From: Pseudomonas sp. Fl4BN1 | GTDB taxonomy: Bacteria; Pseudomonadota; Gammaproteobacteria; Pseudomonadales; Pseudomonadaceae | Length of the DNA: 64,000 bases | Assembly: GCF_009908285.1 (NCBI RefSeq) | Contig: NZ_JAAARM010000002.1 | Coordinates: 248,001 to 312,000, forward strand | Direction: 5' to 3' | Shown here: positions 28,802 through 38,015 of the stretch, piece after piece | Layout of the letters: each line of letters begins with the position of its first letter | Numbering within the stretch: position 1 is the stretch's first letter | Notes under the pieces: model-generated | The model's database searches: none | What the model saw: only the letters and a program-made list of their open reading frames with translations | Told to the model about the DNA's origin: nothing | Made by a program: the position numbers and the translations under genes

Positions 28802-31518
28802 ACGACCTGCCCCCCGAACAAACTCAGCTCTCGAACAGTTGGGCTGCGGTGTATGAAGGTGCCGGCCAGGCGCTGGAGTGGATCGCCCAGACCCGTGGCA
28901 ACGCCCCGCGCCTGGACGGTGAGGCCGACAACCTGAACCTGCGTTTGCACCGCGCCCGCAACCTGGCTAACAGCCTGGGGCGCGTCGCCTGTACGCCGAT
29001 GACCATCGGCTTTTTCGGCCTGTCCCAGGCCGGCAAGTCGTACCTGATCTCGGCGCTGGCAGCAGGACAGAACGGCAAGCTGGAAACCGACTTCGGCGGT
29101 CAGCGCCTGGACTTCATCGAGCACATCAACCCGGTGGGTGGCGGCAAAGAAGCCACCGGCCTGGTCACACGTTTCAGCCGTCGGGCCAAACCCGGTGACG
29201 ATCCGAGCTTTCCGGTCGAGCTCAAGCTGTTCAACGAAATCGAACTGGCGAAAATCCTCGCCAACTCCTGGTTCAAGGATTTCGACCTGGAACGGATCTC
29301 CTACGAGATCGACGAAGAACGCATCCAGCGCGTGCTCAAGCCCTTCGAAGGTCGTGAAACCGGGCCGCTGCAACCCGGCGTCAGTGCCGACGACCTGGTG
29401 TCGCTGTGGGATTACCTGCGGGACAACTTCCGCAACTCGGTAAAAAAACTCGAACACCTGTACTGGCCCAAAGCATTGCAACTGGCGCCACGGCTGAACT
29501 TCCAGGAACGCGCCGAGCTGTTTTCCATCCTCTGGGGTGAGCAACGCGAACTGGTGCGCGCCTACCAACAACTGGCCGGCGCCCTGCACAAGCTCGGCCT
29601 GCCCGAGACCGTGTTTGCCCCCCTGCACGCCTTGGTGCGCTTCGAGAACGATGCCTACAGCCAGCGCGACAGCATCATGAACGTCGACATCCTCGAACGT
29701 TTCGGCAGCCCGCGGGACTTGCCGATCGAGGTTCGTCCGTACATTGACGCACGCCTGCACAACAGCCAGGGCATCCCCGTGGCACAGTTGGCTGCACTGA
29801 CCGCAGAGATGACCTTTCGCCTGAGCGAGCCACCGAGTGACGAAATCGTCAACCAGGTAGACCTGCTGGACTTCCCCGGCTATCGCGGGCGCAAGAAACT
29901 CCACGACATCGCCAACTCCAGCGATCCCGATTCCAGCACCAAGGACAACTCCATCTCGCAGCTGATCCTGCGGGGTAAAGTGGCGTACCTGTTCGAGCGG
30001 TATACCGACAACCAGGAAATGAACGCCCTGGTGGTGTGCACCGGCTCGACCAAGCAGAGTGACGTCAACGATGTAGGGCCGGTATTGAGCCGCTGGATCG
30101 AAAAGACTCAGGGCGGCGATGCCGCGACCCGCGCCAAGCGTGAAACCGGCTTGATCTGGGCGCTGACCATGCTCGACCTGCGGGTCAGCACTTCGTTGAA
30201 GCTCACCCCGGCGCAATACGGCGAAAGCTGGGACGGCATGATCAAGCTGACCATGCTCGAACGCTTCGGCAGCCTGCCCTGGATGAACGACTGGGCCGGT
30301 GCGCCGTTCCAGAATACCTTCCTGGTGCGCAAGCCGCGCATGGATGCCGCGTTCATCAAGCAAGACAGCTCCGGCGCGGAAACCGGGATCAACCCGGATT
30401 ATCAGGACCGCCTCAACGACCTGGGCCAAAGCTTTGCCAGCAACGAGCTGGTGTGCAAACACATCAAGGACCCGGCCAAGGCCTGGCAGGCCATGCTGAG
30501 CAAGGACGATGGCGGTATCAGCCATTTCAGCAGCAGCTTCACCGGCGTGGCCAACACCGAGTTCAAGCTGCAACGAATCCGCGAACAACTCGGTGAGTGC
30601 ATCGATGGCCTGACCGTTCATGGCCTGAGCACCTGGTACCACGCTGACGGCGATGGTGCTGCAGCGGCCAAGAAAGCCCAAGCACAGTTGATCCTGACCC
30701 AACTAGGGCGACGCCCGGCGGTACTGGGCGAGTTGATCAACCACCTCGACGTACCCAGCGAAGAGATTCGCGACCTGTACCTCAGCGGTGTCTACGAGAA
30801 TGACCAAGCCGAGCCTCTCAGTGACGAGCCCCAGCCAAAAGCTCCGAACCAAAGCCTGTATGGCGACGGCGACGGCTTTGATTTCGCCGACTTCGGCGAT
30901 GACCTGAGCCTGGACAACAGCCCGCCAACTAGCAGCTCCGCCGCCATCAAGGCACCGGAACTGCAAAGCAACGAGCACCGTTTTGCCAAAGCCGCGTTCA
31001 CGGCCTGGATCGCCCACCTGCGTGAACTGCCGACCCGCCAGAACCTGCTCAACCTGCTTGGCCTGGAGAAGCCGCTGATCGAAGCGGTGGTCGATGAACT
31101 GATCACCGCCGGTTATCGCCAGGATCTGCCAGGGCAGTTGAGCCGGGCAGTGCTCAAGCGCGCCCAGAGCGGTGCGCGACGTGACCAATTGGTGGAGCGC
31201 CAGGTGCTGGAAGTGCAACGCGTACTGCGCGACTTCATCTCCTGGTTCGGCTACATCCAGAAGCCACTGACCGAGCGGCCTAACAGCCGGGCAGGCAGCC
31301 GTGCGCCGCTGTTTTCCTTCTACACCGACGTAGGGCCGGGGCAAGTACCAGTACTGCCACCGCAGCCGGCAAACCAGGCGCAGTTGTTCCTCGGTGACTG
31401 GCTCTCGGGCTTGGCCTACATCACTTTGGACAATGCCGGACATGGCGCCGGCCGTGAAATAACCCCTGAACAGAACGAAAGGCTGGGCCGCGTGCTAACA
31501 GCCTTCACAGCGAGATAA
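28798..31518 (+). CDS. srfC: Virulence factor SrfC family protein (dynamin-like P-loop GTPase)
   Basis: A 906-residue protein matching the SrfC/Virul_Fac family. Walker A is GLSQAGKS at residues 74-81; a switch-I-like segment INPVGGGKEATG (110-121) offers the conserved Thr; the G3/Walker B motif is DLLDFPGYRG (355-364). A TGSTKQSD segment further on could serve as G4. Long helical regions surround the G domain, as in dynamin-like proteins, though membrane binding cannot be judged from sequence. Family members I recall are around 700-900 residues. Overlaps srfB by 4 nt and ends 3 bp before the next gene, so coupled translation and a joint function are likely. Confidence 0.88.
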   Translation: MNDLPPEQTQLSNSWAAVYEGAGQALEWIAQTRGNAPRLDGEADNLNLRLHRARNLANSLGRVACTPMTIGFFGLSQAGKSYLISALAAGQNGKLETDFGGQRLDFIEHINPVGGGKEATGLVTRFSRRAKPGDDPSFPVELKLFNEIELAKILANSWFKDFDLERISYEIDEERIQRVLKPFEGRETGPLQPGVSADDLVSLWDYLRDNFRNSVKKLEHLYWPKALQLAPRLNFQERAELFSILWGEQRELVRAYQQLAGALHKLGLPETVFAPLHALVRFENDAYSQRDSIMNVDILERFGSPRDLPIEVRPYIDARLHNSQGIPVAQLAALTAEMTFRLSEPPSDEIVNQVDLLDFPGYRGRKKLHDIANSSDPDSSTKDNSISQLILRGKVAYLFERYTDNQEMNALVVCTGSTKQSDVNDVGPVLSRWIEKTQGGDAATRAKRETGLIWALTMLDLRVSTSLKLTPAQYGESWDGMIKLTMLERFGSLPWMNDWAGAPFQNTFLVRKPRMDAAFIKQDSSGAETGINPDYQDRLNDLGQSFASNELVCKHIKDPAKAWQAMLSKDDGGISHFSSSFTGVANTEFKLQRIREQLGECIDGLTVHGLSTWYHADGDGAAAAKKAQAQLILTQLGRRPAVLGELINHLDVPSEEIRDLYLSGVYENDQAEPLSDEPQPKAPNQSLYGDGDGFDFADFGDDLSLDNSPPTSSSAAIKAPELQSNEHRFAKAAFTAWIAHLRELPTRQNLLNLLGLEKPLIEAVVDELITAGYRQDLPGQLSRAVLKRAQSGARRDQLVERQVLEVQRVLRDFISWFGYIQKPLTERPNSRAGSRAPLFSFYTDVGPGQVPVLPPQPANQAQLFLGDWLSGLAYITLDNAGHGAGREITPEQNERLGRVLTAFTAR

Positions 31519-31521
31519 GCA

Positions 31522-32547
31522 ATGCCCATTCGAGTCGACTTGCTCGCGTTAGAGCCCAATGCACCTGGCCAGTCCCGCCTGACAGTGAAGAAATGGCAAG
31601 GCGCCCAAGAGCACCTTGAGTTCTCCATCCAGCGCAATCAGGACGCGTTCTACCTGCAGGACGGAAAAACCTGGAGCAACAGCCCTTACTGGTTCAAGGT
31701 CGCCCGCTTCGATGTGGACGCCAGCGGTGAAGTACTGGAAACCCTGATCGGCCCGGACGTGGTTGATCCGCTGCTCGAAGGCAGCGCCAACTCCAATTTC
31801 CAGATCGAACTGCGCGAGCAGGGTCCGGGGTTCAGCGACAAAGGTGTAGTCCGCCCGGGTTCCGGCCTGCTGCCATCGACCGCCGGTGGCCAGACCCGCT
31901 CGACCTACGATGGCGGCAACCTGGCAGCGCCGAGCAACGCCCCGGAAATTCCACAGTTGCCTGAACTGGCTCTTGCGCAACCCTCGCGTCCGGCAGAGCC
32001 GGAACTGCCGCAGGCCGAATTGACCTTTGCCATCAGCGAAACCCAGGCCCAGGCGCCCGTGGTGAAACAGTACAAATGGATCTGGGCACTGCTGCTGGTC
32101 CTGGTGCTGATAGTCGCCGCCGCACTCTGGTTCTGGCTGAAAAAGCCCGAGGTACAGGCCCCACAAGCCAAGCCTGAAATCCCTGCCGTCGCCAGCCAGG
32201 CCGGCGCCTGTACCCTGGAAAGCATGAGCAGCCAGCCTGAACTGGCCTTCGTCCAGGCCTGCATCAAGGCCGCGCCAGCCAGCGCCGAGTTGCTGGAAAT
32301 CATCAAAGTGGCCAAGGCCAATAACCACTGCGGCGTTGCCCAACGCCTGTACGCCAACCGGGCTCAGGGCGGCGACCTGCAGATTGCCAGCGCCTACGCC
32401 CACGAATATGACCCCAAGTACCACCAGGCCAGTAGTTGCTTCGCCGAACCGGATAAAGCCACTGCCGCCTACTGGTACGAAACCATCCTCAGCCATGAGC
32501 CGGACAACGCCGAAGCCAAGCAGCGCTTCGAGGAGTTGCAACAGTGA
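31522..32547 (+). CDS. Bitopic membrane protein of the Srf/Tag island, function unknown
   Basis: A 341-residue protein with no signal peptide, a globular N-terminal domain (1-105: DLLALEPNAPGQSRLTVKKW, then beta-rich sequence), a Pro/Ala-rich linker, one membrane helix at 186-206 and a C-terminal helical domain (225-341) with five cysteines and Sel1/TPR-like ends (ATAAYWYETILSHEPDNAEA). The orientation is probably N-terminus inside, C-terminus periplasmic. It starts 3 bp after srfC and overlaps the vWA gene by 4 nt. It may link cytoplasmic SrfB/SrfC to periplasmic partners. I do not recognise a named family. Confidence 0.8.
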   Translation: MPIRVDLLALEPNAPGQSRLTVKKWQGAQEHLEFSIQRNQDAFYLQDGKTWSNSPYWFKVARFDVDASGEVLETLIGPDVVDPLLEGSANSNFQIELREQGPGFSDKGVVRPGSGLLPSTAGGQTRSTYDGGNLAAPSNAPEIPQLPELALAQPSRPAEPELPQAELTFAISETQAQAPVVKQYKWIWALLLVLVLIVAAALWFWLKKPEVQAPQAKPEIPAVASQAGACTLESMSSQPELAFVQACIKAAPASAELLEIIKVAKANNHCGVAQRLYANRAQGGDLQIASAYAHEYDPKYHQASSCFAEPDKATAAYWYETILSHEPDNAEAKQRFEELQQ

Positions 32548-34532
32548 GTCGTGCATCCCTGAGCCGTTTCCTGCTGAGCAGCGCTACGCTGCTGGCGCTG
32601 TGCATCAGCCCGCTTTCCCAGGCGGATGACAAGCCGTTGATCCAGGCCGGCAAGAAAACCCTGTTCCAGCGCGTATTGACCACCCCTGGCTGCCATCTCA
32701 GCCCGTCGGCTGGCGGTGCCGCCGGTGAGGCACAACCGACCTTTTCGCGCTTTTATGTGTATGAACGGGCTCAGGCCGGCAATGCCGAATGGCTGAAAGT
32801 CGGCCCTGACAGCTACGGCAAGACCGTCGGCTGGCTGCCGGCCAACTGCACCACCGACTGGAAAATGCAGTTGACCCTGGCCTTCACCAATCCGGCCAAC
32901 CGCGATCGCCTTCTGTTCTTCAAGGACCGCGCCACCGTCGAGGGCATCCTGGATGCACCGGACCCGGTGAGCAAGGTCGCGCCCCTGCGCGCCAAACTTA
33001 AACAAGGTGCCCAGGCACCCGGCGTGCTGGCTCAAGAGCCCGAGTACTTTATCGATCTGCAGAAGCAGTTCTACCTGCTACCCATCCTCAGTGGCGAAGA
33101 GGTGATGACCGAAAGCGGTTTTCGCACTCGCCTGCTGAACGTTGCATCGGTCAGCAAGGACGATGACAAGAATGCCCAGGGCGCGGCCGGAGCCAATGGC
33201 GGCGCCGCAGGCAATGCCAACGCCAGCAGCCAGCTGAAAGAGTTCAGTGCGGCCGTGGTGTTCGTCATCGACTCGACCATTTCCATGGACCCTTACATCG
33301 ACCGCACCCGTGAGGCGATCCGCAAGGTCTACCAGCAGATCGAGGCGCAGAACCTGGGCAAACAGGTCAAGTTCGGCCTGGTCGCCTTCCGCTCCAGCAC
33401 CAAGGCGGTGCCAGGGCTTGAGTACGTCAGCAAGATGTACGCCGACCCTAACAAGGTCAAAGACAGCACCGACTTCCTGAGCAAGGTCGCCGACCTGAAA
33501 CAAGCCAAGGTCTCCAGCAGCAGTTTCGACGAAGACGCCTATGCCGGTGTCATGCACAGCATCGACAAGGTCGACTGGAGCCAGTTCGGTGCGCGGTACG
33601 TGGTACTGATCACCGACGCCGGCGCCATCGAGGGCGACGATAAGCTTTCCAACACCGGGCTCAGCGCCACCCAGGTGCGCCTCGAAGCCGCCAAGCCAGG
33701 CGTGGCCATCTACACCCTGCACTTGAAGACCCCCGCCGGGATCAAGGACCACAGCAAGGCCGAGGCGCAATACCAGAACCTCTCGACCTACCCGGGCACC
33801 AACACTTCGCTGTACTACCCGGTGAATGCTGGCGATGTGCAAGAGTTCGGCCGCAAGGTCGACGCCCTGGCCAGCGCCATTACTTCCCAGGTCAAAGCCG
33901 CGTACATGGGTGAAGACGCCATTGGCAGTGCGCTCAATGCCAAACAGGATCCAGCCGAGAAGAAAATGCTCGAAGACGCTGCCCTGATCGGTCACGCCAT
34001 GCAGTTGGCCTACCTCGGCGAGAAAACCAACAGCAAGGCCCCTCCGGTGTTCAAGGCGTGGATTACCGACCGAGACCTGATCAAGCAGAACATCCCCACT
34101 ACCGATGTCCGGGTGCTGCTGACCAAGGCCCAGCTCAGCGATCTCAGCGATGTCATGAAGAAGATCCTCGATGCTGCCAACGAAGGCCTGATCTCTCCGA
34201 CGGAAATGTTCGAACGCCTGCGCTCGGTAGCCGCCACCATGGGCGCCGACCCCAACCAGCTGAAGCAGAACGGCAACGCCAAGCTCGCCGAACTGGGCGT
34301 ACTCGGTGAGTACCTGGAAGACCTGCCGTATCAAAGCGAAGTGCTGAACCTGGATGAAGAGACCTGGAAGAGTTGGGATGGCCTGGCACAGGAAAAATTC
34401 ATCCGCACGCTGAACACCAAGCTGCGTCACTACCAGCGTTACAACGCTGACGTCGACCGTTGGGTGGCTCTGGCCAAGGATAGCGATGCCCGGGACAACG
34501 TGTACCCGGTGCCACTGGAAATGATGCCTTAA
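32544..34532 (+). CDS. Secreted vWA domain protein resembling the periplasmic part of T6SS kinase PpkA
   Basis: A 662-residue protein with a signal peptide (about 1-27, LCISPLSQA), an SH3-like N-terminal domain (40-130, WLKVGPDSYGKTVGWLP), a vWA domain (about 235-430) and a helical C-terminal region. The metal site motif is VIDSTISMDPYIDRTREAI (Asp243, Ser247) where the canonical form is DxSxS; Asp358 in VLITDAG is the last metal ligand candidate. The wording of the vWA region matches what I know of the C-terminal domain of PpkA, but the Ser/Thr kinase domain is absent. The gene stands where ppkA would, immediately before tagT-S-R-Q homologues. Likely a periplasmic sensing or scaffold subunit. 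Confidence 0.82.
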   Translation: MSRASLSRFLLSSATLLALCISPLSQADDKPLIQAGKKTLFQRVLTTPGCHLSPSAGGAAGEAQPTFSRFYVYERAQAGNAEWLKVGPDSYGKTVGWLPANCTTDWKMQLTLAFTNPANRDRLLFFKDRATVEGILDAPDPVSKVAPLRAKLKQGAQAPGVLAQEPEYFIDLQKQFYLLPILSGEEVMTESGFRTRLLNVASVSKDDDKNAQGAAGANGGAAGNANASSQLKEFSAAVVFVIDSTISMDPYIDRTREAIRKVYQQIEAQNLGKQVKFGLVAFRSSTKAVPGLEYVSKMYADPNKVKDSTDFLSKVADLKQAKVSSSSFDEDAYAGVMHSIDKVDWSQFGARYVVLITDAGAIEGDDKLSNTGLSATQVRLEAAKPGVAIYTLHLKTPAGIKDHSKAEAQYQNLSTYPGTNTSLYYPVNAGDVQEFGRKVDALASAITSQVKAAYMGEDAIGSALNAKQDPAEKKMLEDAALIGHAMQLAYLGEKTNSKAPPVFKAWITDRDLIKQNIPTTDVRVLLTKAQLSDLSDVMKKILDAANEGLISPTEMFERLRSVAATMGADPNQLKQNGNAKLAELGVLGEYLEDLPYQSEVLNLDEETWKSWDGLAQEKFIRTLNTKLRHYQRYNADVDRWVALAKDSDARDNVYPVPLEMMP

Positions 34533-34542
34533 CGAGACGCCC

Positions 34543-35247
34543 ATGCTCGCGATCAACAACCTGCTGGTGCGCCGAGGCGAAGGCGCCCAGGCTCATCAGG
34601 TACGCCTGCCGAAACTGCAGATTGGGGCCGGGCAGATCCTGGCGATCACCGGCGAAAGCGGCTGCGGTAAAAGCACCCTGCTGGAGGCCATCGGTCTACT
34701 GCTACGGCCGGTGGAGCTGCAGCGTTTCAGCCTGAGCCCGCCAGGGTCTGTGCTGGACATCGGCCAACTGCTCGCAGCAGACGACCAGCCTGCCCTGGCG
34801 GCCGTACGTTCGCGGCACCTGGGGTTCATTCTGCAAAGCGGCGGCCTGCTGCCGTTTCTCAATGTGCGCGACAACATCAACCTGCCGCGTCAACTGCTCG
34901 GCATGCCGACGCACAGTGAACACGTTGCTCAGGCAATTAGCGCGCTGCGCCTCGAAGGCTTGCTCGACAAACGCCCCCAGGCCCTGTCCATCGGTGAGCG
35001 CCAGCGCGTCGCCTGTGTGCGGGCCATTGCCCATGAGCCGCTGCTGTTACTGGCCGACGAGCCCACTGCGGCACTGGACCCTCATAGCGCCACGCGCCTG
35101 TTCGAATTGCTGCTGAGCCTGGTATCGAACCTGGGCCTGAGCGCCCTGGTGGTATCGCACGACTGGGCACTGCTCAAGGATTTTGGCTTGCCGCGCCTGG
35201 GCGCGATCAGTCGACAGGGAGAAACGCTGTTTGAACCTATGGATTAA
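34543..35247 (+). CDS. ABC transporter ATP-binding protein, TagT-like
   Basis: A 234-residue ATPase. Walker A GESGCGKST at 37-45, Q-loop in GFILQSGGLLPFL, signature LSIGERQ at 148-154 (Ile in place of the usual first Gly), Walker B LLLLADEPTAALDP with Glu173, and switch His in VVSHDW. It belongs to the LolD/MacB-like branch that pairs with FtsX-type permeases. In the T6SS threonine phosphorylation pathway TagT and TagS form such a pair next to ppkA; the same order here supports a TagT-like role. It overlaps the permease gene by 17 nt. Confidence 0.9.
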   Translation: MLAINNLLVRRGEGAQAHQVRLPKLQIGAGQILAITGESGCGKSTLLEAIGLLLRPVELQRFSLSPPGSVLDIGQLLAADDQPALAAVRSRHLGFILQSGGLLPFLNVRDNINLPRQLLGMPTHSEHVAQAISALRLEGLLDKRPQALSIGERQRVACVRAIAHEPLLLLADEPTAALDPHSATRLFELLLSLVSNLGLSALVVSHDWALLKDFGLPRLGAISRQGETLFEPMD

Positions 35248-36454
35248 TCGCCTATGGCTGCTTGGCAAGCTAGCCCTGGAAGACCTCTGGCACGACCGCA
35301 AGGTGTCACTGTGCATCGCGGCATCACTGGTAGCGGTAATCGCGCCGCTGTTGCTGCTATTCGGCCTCAAGCACGGCGTGGTCAGCCAGTTGCAAAACGA
35401 ACTGCTGCGTGACCCGCGCAACCTTGAAATCAAGATGCTCAGCAGTGGCAACTACGACAATGCCTGGATCGAACGCCTGCGCCAGCAACCGGAAACCGGG
35501 TTCGCCTTGGGCCAGACCCGCTCACTCAACAGCCAGGCCGATCTGTTCATCGGCATGCAGCGCTTCGTTGAAAGCGCGGAAATCATTCCCACCGAGGCCG
35601 GTGACCCGCAGCTGAACCTGCCCGGTATCAGCCCCGGCGGCCAGCAAGTGATCCTCAGTGCCCGGGCCGCGCAACGTCTTCAGGCCAAGGTTGGCGACAG
35701 CGTGCGCCTGCGTGCCGAACGCCGCCTGGACGGCAGCAAGGAGCGCGGTGAAGTCGGCCTGACGGTCATTGCCATTCTCGATGGCGCGCGCTTTGGCCGC
35801 GCTGCCGGCTTCGTCGCACCGTCGCTGCTGCTGAGCCTGGAGCGCTTTCGCGATGGTTATCAGGTCCGCGAATTCGGCGTCGAGACCGGCAAGGCCTTGG
35901 GTAACCTGCAACCTATGTATGCCCGGGCCCGGCTCTACGCCCGTGACATTGATCAGGTCGCGCCGCTGGAGCGTTGGCTCAACCAGCAACACATCGAGAC
36001 CTCCAGTCGCCTGGCCGACATCGATAACGTCAAGGCGATCAATCATGTGCTGGGGCTGATCTTCGGTGTGATCGCCCTGGCAGCACTGATCGGCTGCGTC
36101 GCCTCGATGGTCGGCGCCTTCCTGGCCAATATCGACCGCAAGCGTAAAAGCCTCGCGGTCCTGCGCTTGCTGGGATTCAATCGGGCCGCCGTGGCTGGCT
36201 TCGTGGTGTTGCAAGCCCTGCTGTTGAGCCTGGCTGGTTATCTGGGTGGGCTGGGTTTCTACTTCGTCGGCAGCCATTTGTTCGACGCCCTGCTCGGCAG
36301 TAGCCAGGCCACCGGCACGTTCATTTGCCACATCACTGCCTGGCATGGCCTTGCAGCCTTGCTCATTACCTTCATGGTCGCAGCCCTGGTTGCCCTCATC
36401 GGCGCTGCGCGAGCCATCAGCATCCAACCTGCGGAGAGTCTACGTGAGCTATAA
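35231..36454 (+). CDS. FtsX-like ABC transporter permease, TagS-like
   Basis: A 407-residue inner membrane protein with one N-terminal membrane segment (about 22-44), a large periplasmic domain and three C-terminal segments with the FtsX-type stretch FLANIDRKRKSLAVLRLLGF and a final SIQPAESLREL. I place the start at a TTG at 35231 (reading LNLWINRLWLLGKLA) because GGGAG lies 8 nt upstream and the segment fits the family; the frame has no ATG in a better position. It overlaps tagT-like by 17 nt and the tagR-like gene by 11 nt. Expected to transmit mechanical or conformational signals, not to move a substrate. Confidence 0.85.
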   Translation: MNLWINRLWLLGKLALEDLWHDRKVSLCIAASLVAVIAPLLLLFGLKHGVVSQLQNELLRDPRNLEIKMLSSGNYDNAWIERLRQQPETGFALGQTRSLNSQADLFIGMQRFVESAEIIPTEAGDPQLNLPGISPGGQQVILSARAAQRLQAKVGDSVRLRAERRLDGSKERGEVGLTVIAILDGARFGRAAGFVAPSLLLSLERFRDGYQVREFGVETGKALGNLQPMYARARLYARDIDQVAPLERWLNQQHIETSSRLADIDNVKAINHVLGLIFGVIALAALIGCVASMVGAFLANIDRKRKSLAVLRLLGFNRAAVAGFVVLQALLLSLAGYLGGLGFYFVGSHLFDALLGSSQATGTFICHITAWHGLAALLITFMVAALVALIGAARAISIQPAESLREL

Positions 36455-37982
36455 ACGTTTCGGCTGGCTATTCAGCCTGGGCTATCTGCTGGACGCCTCG
36501 GCCGCGGGCTGGGAAGAGAAGTTCTACAACCCGATGCCGCAGGACAATGACGTAGTCCTGCCGATGCCTTGCGAAGGCGCAATGGTGTTTCGCAAGGTAT
36601 TCATTCCAGTGGCCGGACCGCTGGACGACTATCCGACCAGCATCGGCCAGGACGGCTCGGAGTTTGGCTACGTCGAACAGACTCGTCCCACCTTCATCGC
36701 TGGCAGCTTCACTGGCGCCAAGAGCGACAAGTCGCGTTACTACCTGTTGGCCAAGTACGAAATGAGCCAGTTGCAGTACGCCGCCCTGACTGAAGAAACC
36801 TGCCCGAGCGCTTCGACCAAGATGCGTCTGCCGCAGGTATCGATCAGTTGGGTCCAGGCGGTTGAAGCCGCAGACAAGTACAACCTGTGGCTGCGCAAGA
36901 ATGCTGCCGACAAACTGCCCAAGGAAGACGGCGCACTGGGCTTCCTGCGGCTGCCAACCGAGGTGGAATGGGAGTTTGCCGCACGGGGCGGGATTGAAGT
37001 CGGGGCCGCCGAGTTCCGCGATACCCGCTACCCGATGCCGGAAGGCTTGAACGCCTACGAATGGTTTGCCGGAGCGCAGTCGTCCAACGGCAAGCTGCAA
37101 CTGTCCGGTCTGCAAAAGCCAAACCCGCTGGGGCTGCACGACATGCTCGGCAACGCTGACGAAATGATGTTCGAGCCTTTTCGCCTGAACAAACTCGACC
37201 GTCAACACGGCCAGGCCGGTGGTTATGTGGTGCGCGGGGGTAATTACCTGACGGCCCAGGGCGACATGCATACCTCTCAACGCAAGGAAGAGCCTTACTA
37301 CAACAGCGAAGGCCAGGTGAAGAACAAAACCACCGGCCTGCGCCTGGCGCTGGTATCACCGACCCTGACTTCCCGCGAGCGTGTGGCCAGCATCGAAGGT
37401 AGCTGGAAGAAACTCGGCAGCGGTGCCACGCCCAACGCCGGCAATGCACCTGCCACTGCCCAGGCACTGGGCACACTGGCATCGGGGATCGAGGACAAGG
37501 CGCTCAAGGAGAAGCTCCAGGCTCTGGAAAACCAGCTGCGCGCCAGCAACCAGCAGCAAGAAGAAACCCGCGACCAAGCGATTCGCGCCAGCCTCAACCT
37601 CGGGGCATTCCTCTGCACCAAGATGCTCGATGACGGCCAATACGTGGACTTCCTGCAAAAGAACTACGCCCTCAACTGCGAGTCGGCAGAAAAGGACGCC
37701 ACCTGCGACATGCGCAAAAGCAAGCTCGACGAGCAAAAGGACCGGTTGCACAAACTCAGCCGTTACTACGCCAGCAGCCTGGTCGAGTCGGCCACGCTGT
37801 ACGGCAAGCCGCTGATCGAGCCGCAAGTGCCGGTCATGGAGGAAATCATCTCCCGCAACAAGCAACTGCAAGACCTCAAGCCCTATTTGCGCACCCACTG
37901 GGCCAACCAGAAGACCTTCCTGCAGAAGCAGAAGATCGATACCGAGGCCTGGCTGAAAAGCTGCAAAACCGTTACTCAGTAA
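36444..37982 (+). CDS. SUMF1/formylglycine-generating-enzyme-like periplasmic protein, TagR-like
   Basis: A 512-residue secreted protein starting with GTG inside the end of the permease gene (ribosome site GGAGAG). After a signal peptide (about 1-22) comes EEKFYNPMPQDNDVVLPMPC, typical of TagR as I know it, then a SUMF1 fold with RLPTEVEWEFAARGG (169-183) and GLHDMLGN (230-237). No formylglycine synthase activity is implied; TagR of P. aeruginosa binds the periplasmic part of PpkA and activates it. Residues from about 315 on form an extra helical, coiled-coil-rich region with several cysteines that makes this protein clearly longer than the TagR of about 350 residues that I recall. Confidence 0.85.
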   Translation: MSYKRFGWLFSLGYLLDASAAGWEEKFYNPMPQDNDVVLPMPCEGAMVFRKVFIPVAGPLDDYPTSIGQDGSEFGYVEQTRPTFIAGSFTGAKSDKSRYYLLAKYEMSQLQYAALTEETCPSASTKMRLPQVSISWVQAVEAADKYNLWLRKNAADKLPKEDGALGFLRLPTEVEWEFAARGGIEVGAAEFRDTRYPMPEGLNAYEWFAGAQSSNGKLQLSGLQKPNPLGLHDMLGNADEMMFEPFRLNKLDRQHGQAGGYVVRGGNYLTAQGDMHTSQRKEEPYYNSEGQVKNKTTGLRLALVSPTLTSRERVASIEGSWKKLGSGATPNAGNAPATAQALGTLASGIEDKALKEKLQALENQLRASNQQQEETRDQAIRASLNLGAFLCTKMLDDGQYVDFLQKNYALNCESAEKDATCDMRKSKLDEQKDRLHKLSRYYASSLVESATLYGKPLIEPQVPVMEEIISRNKQLQDLKPYLRTHWANQKTFLQKQKIDTEAWLKSCKTVTQ

Positions 37983-38015
37983 AAAACACCAACACCGTTA
38001 ACCAGGAGCAACACC

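Noticed and set aside
28510..30702. Minus-strand open frame (730 codons) opposite srfB/srfC
   Set aside because: It crosses the junction of two well-supported plus-strand genes, has no ribosome site and no recognisable domain.
36246..36443. N-terminal extension of the SUMF1/TagR-like protein into the permease gene
   Set aside because: The extension is antiphase to permease codons and would remove the signal peptide; the GTG at 36444 has a good ribosome site and gives a secreted protein.
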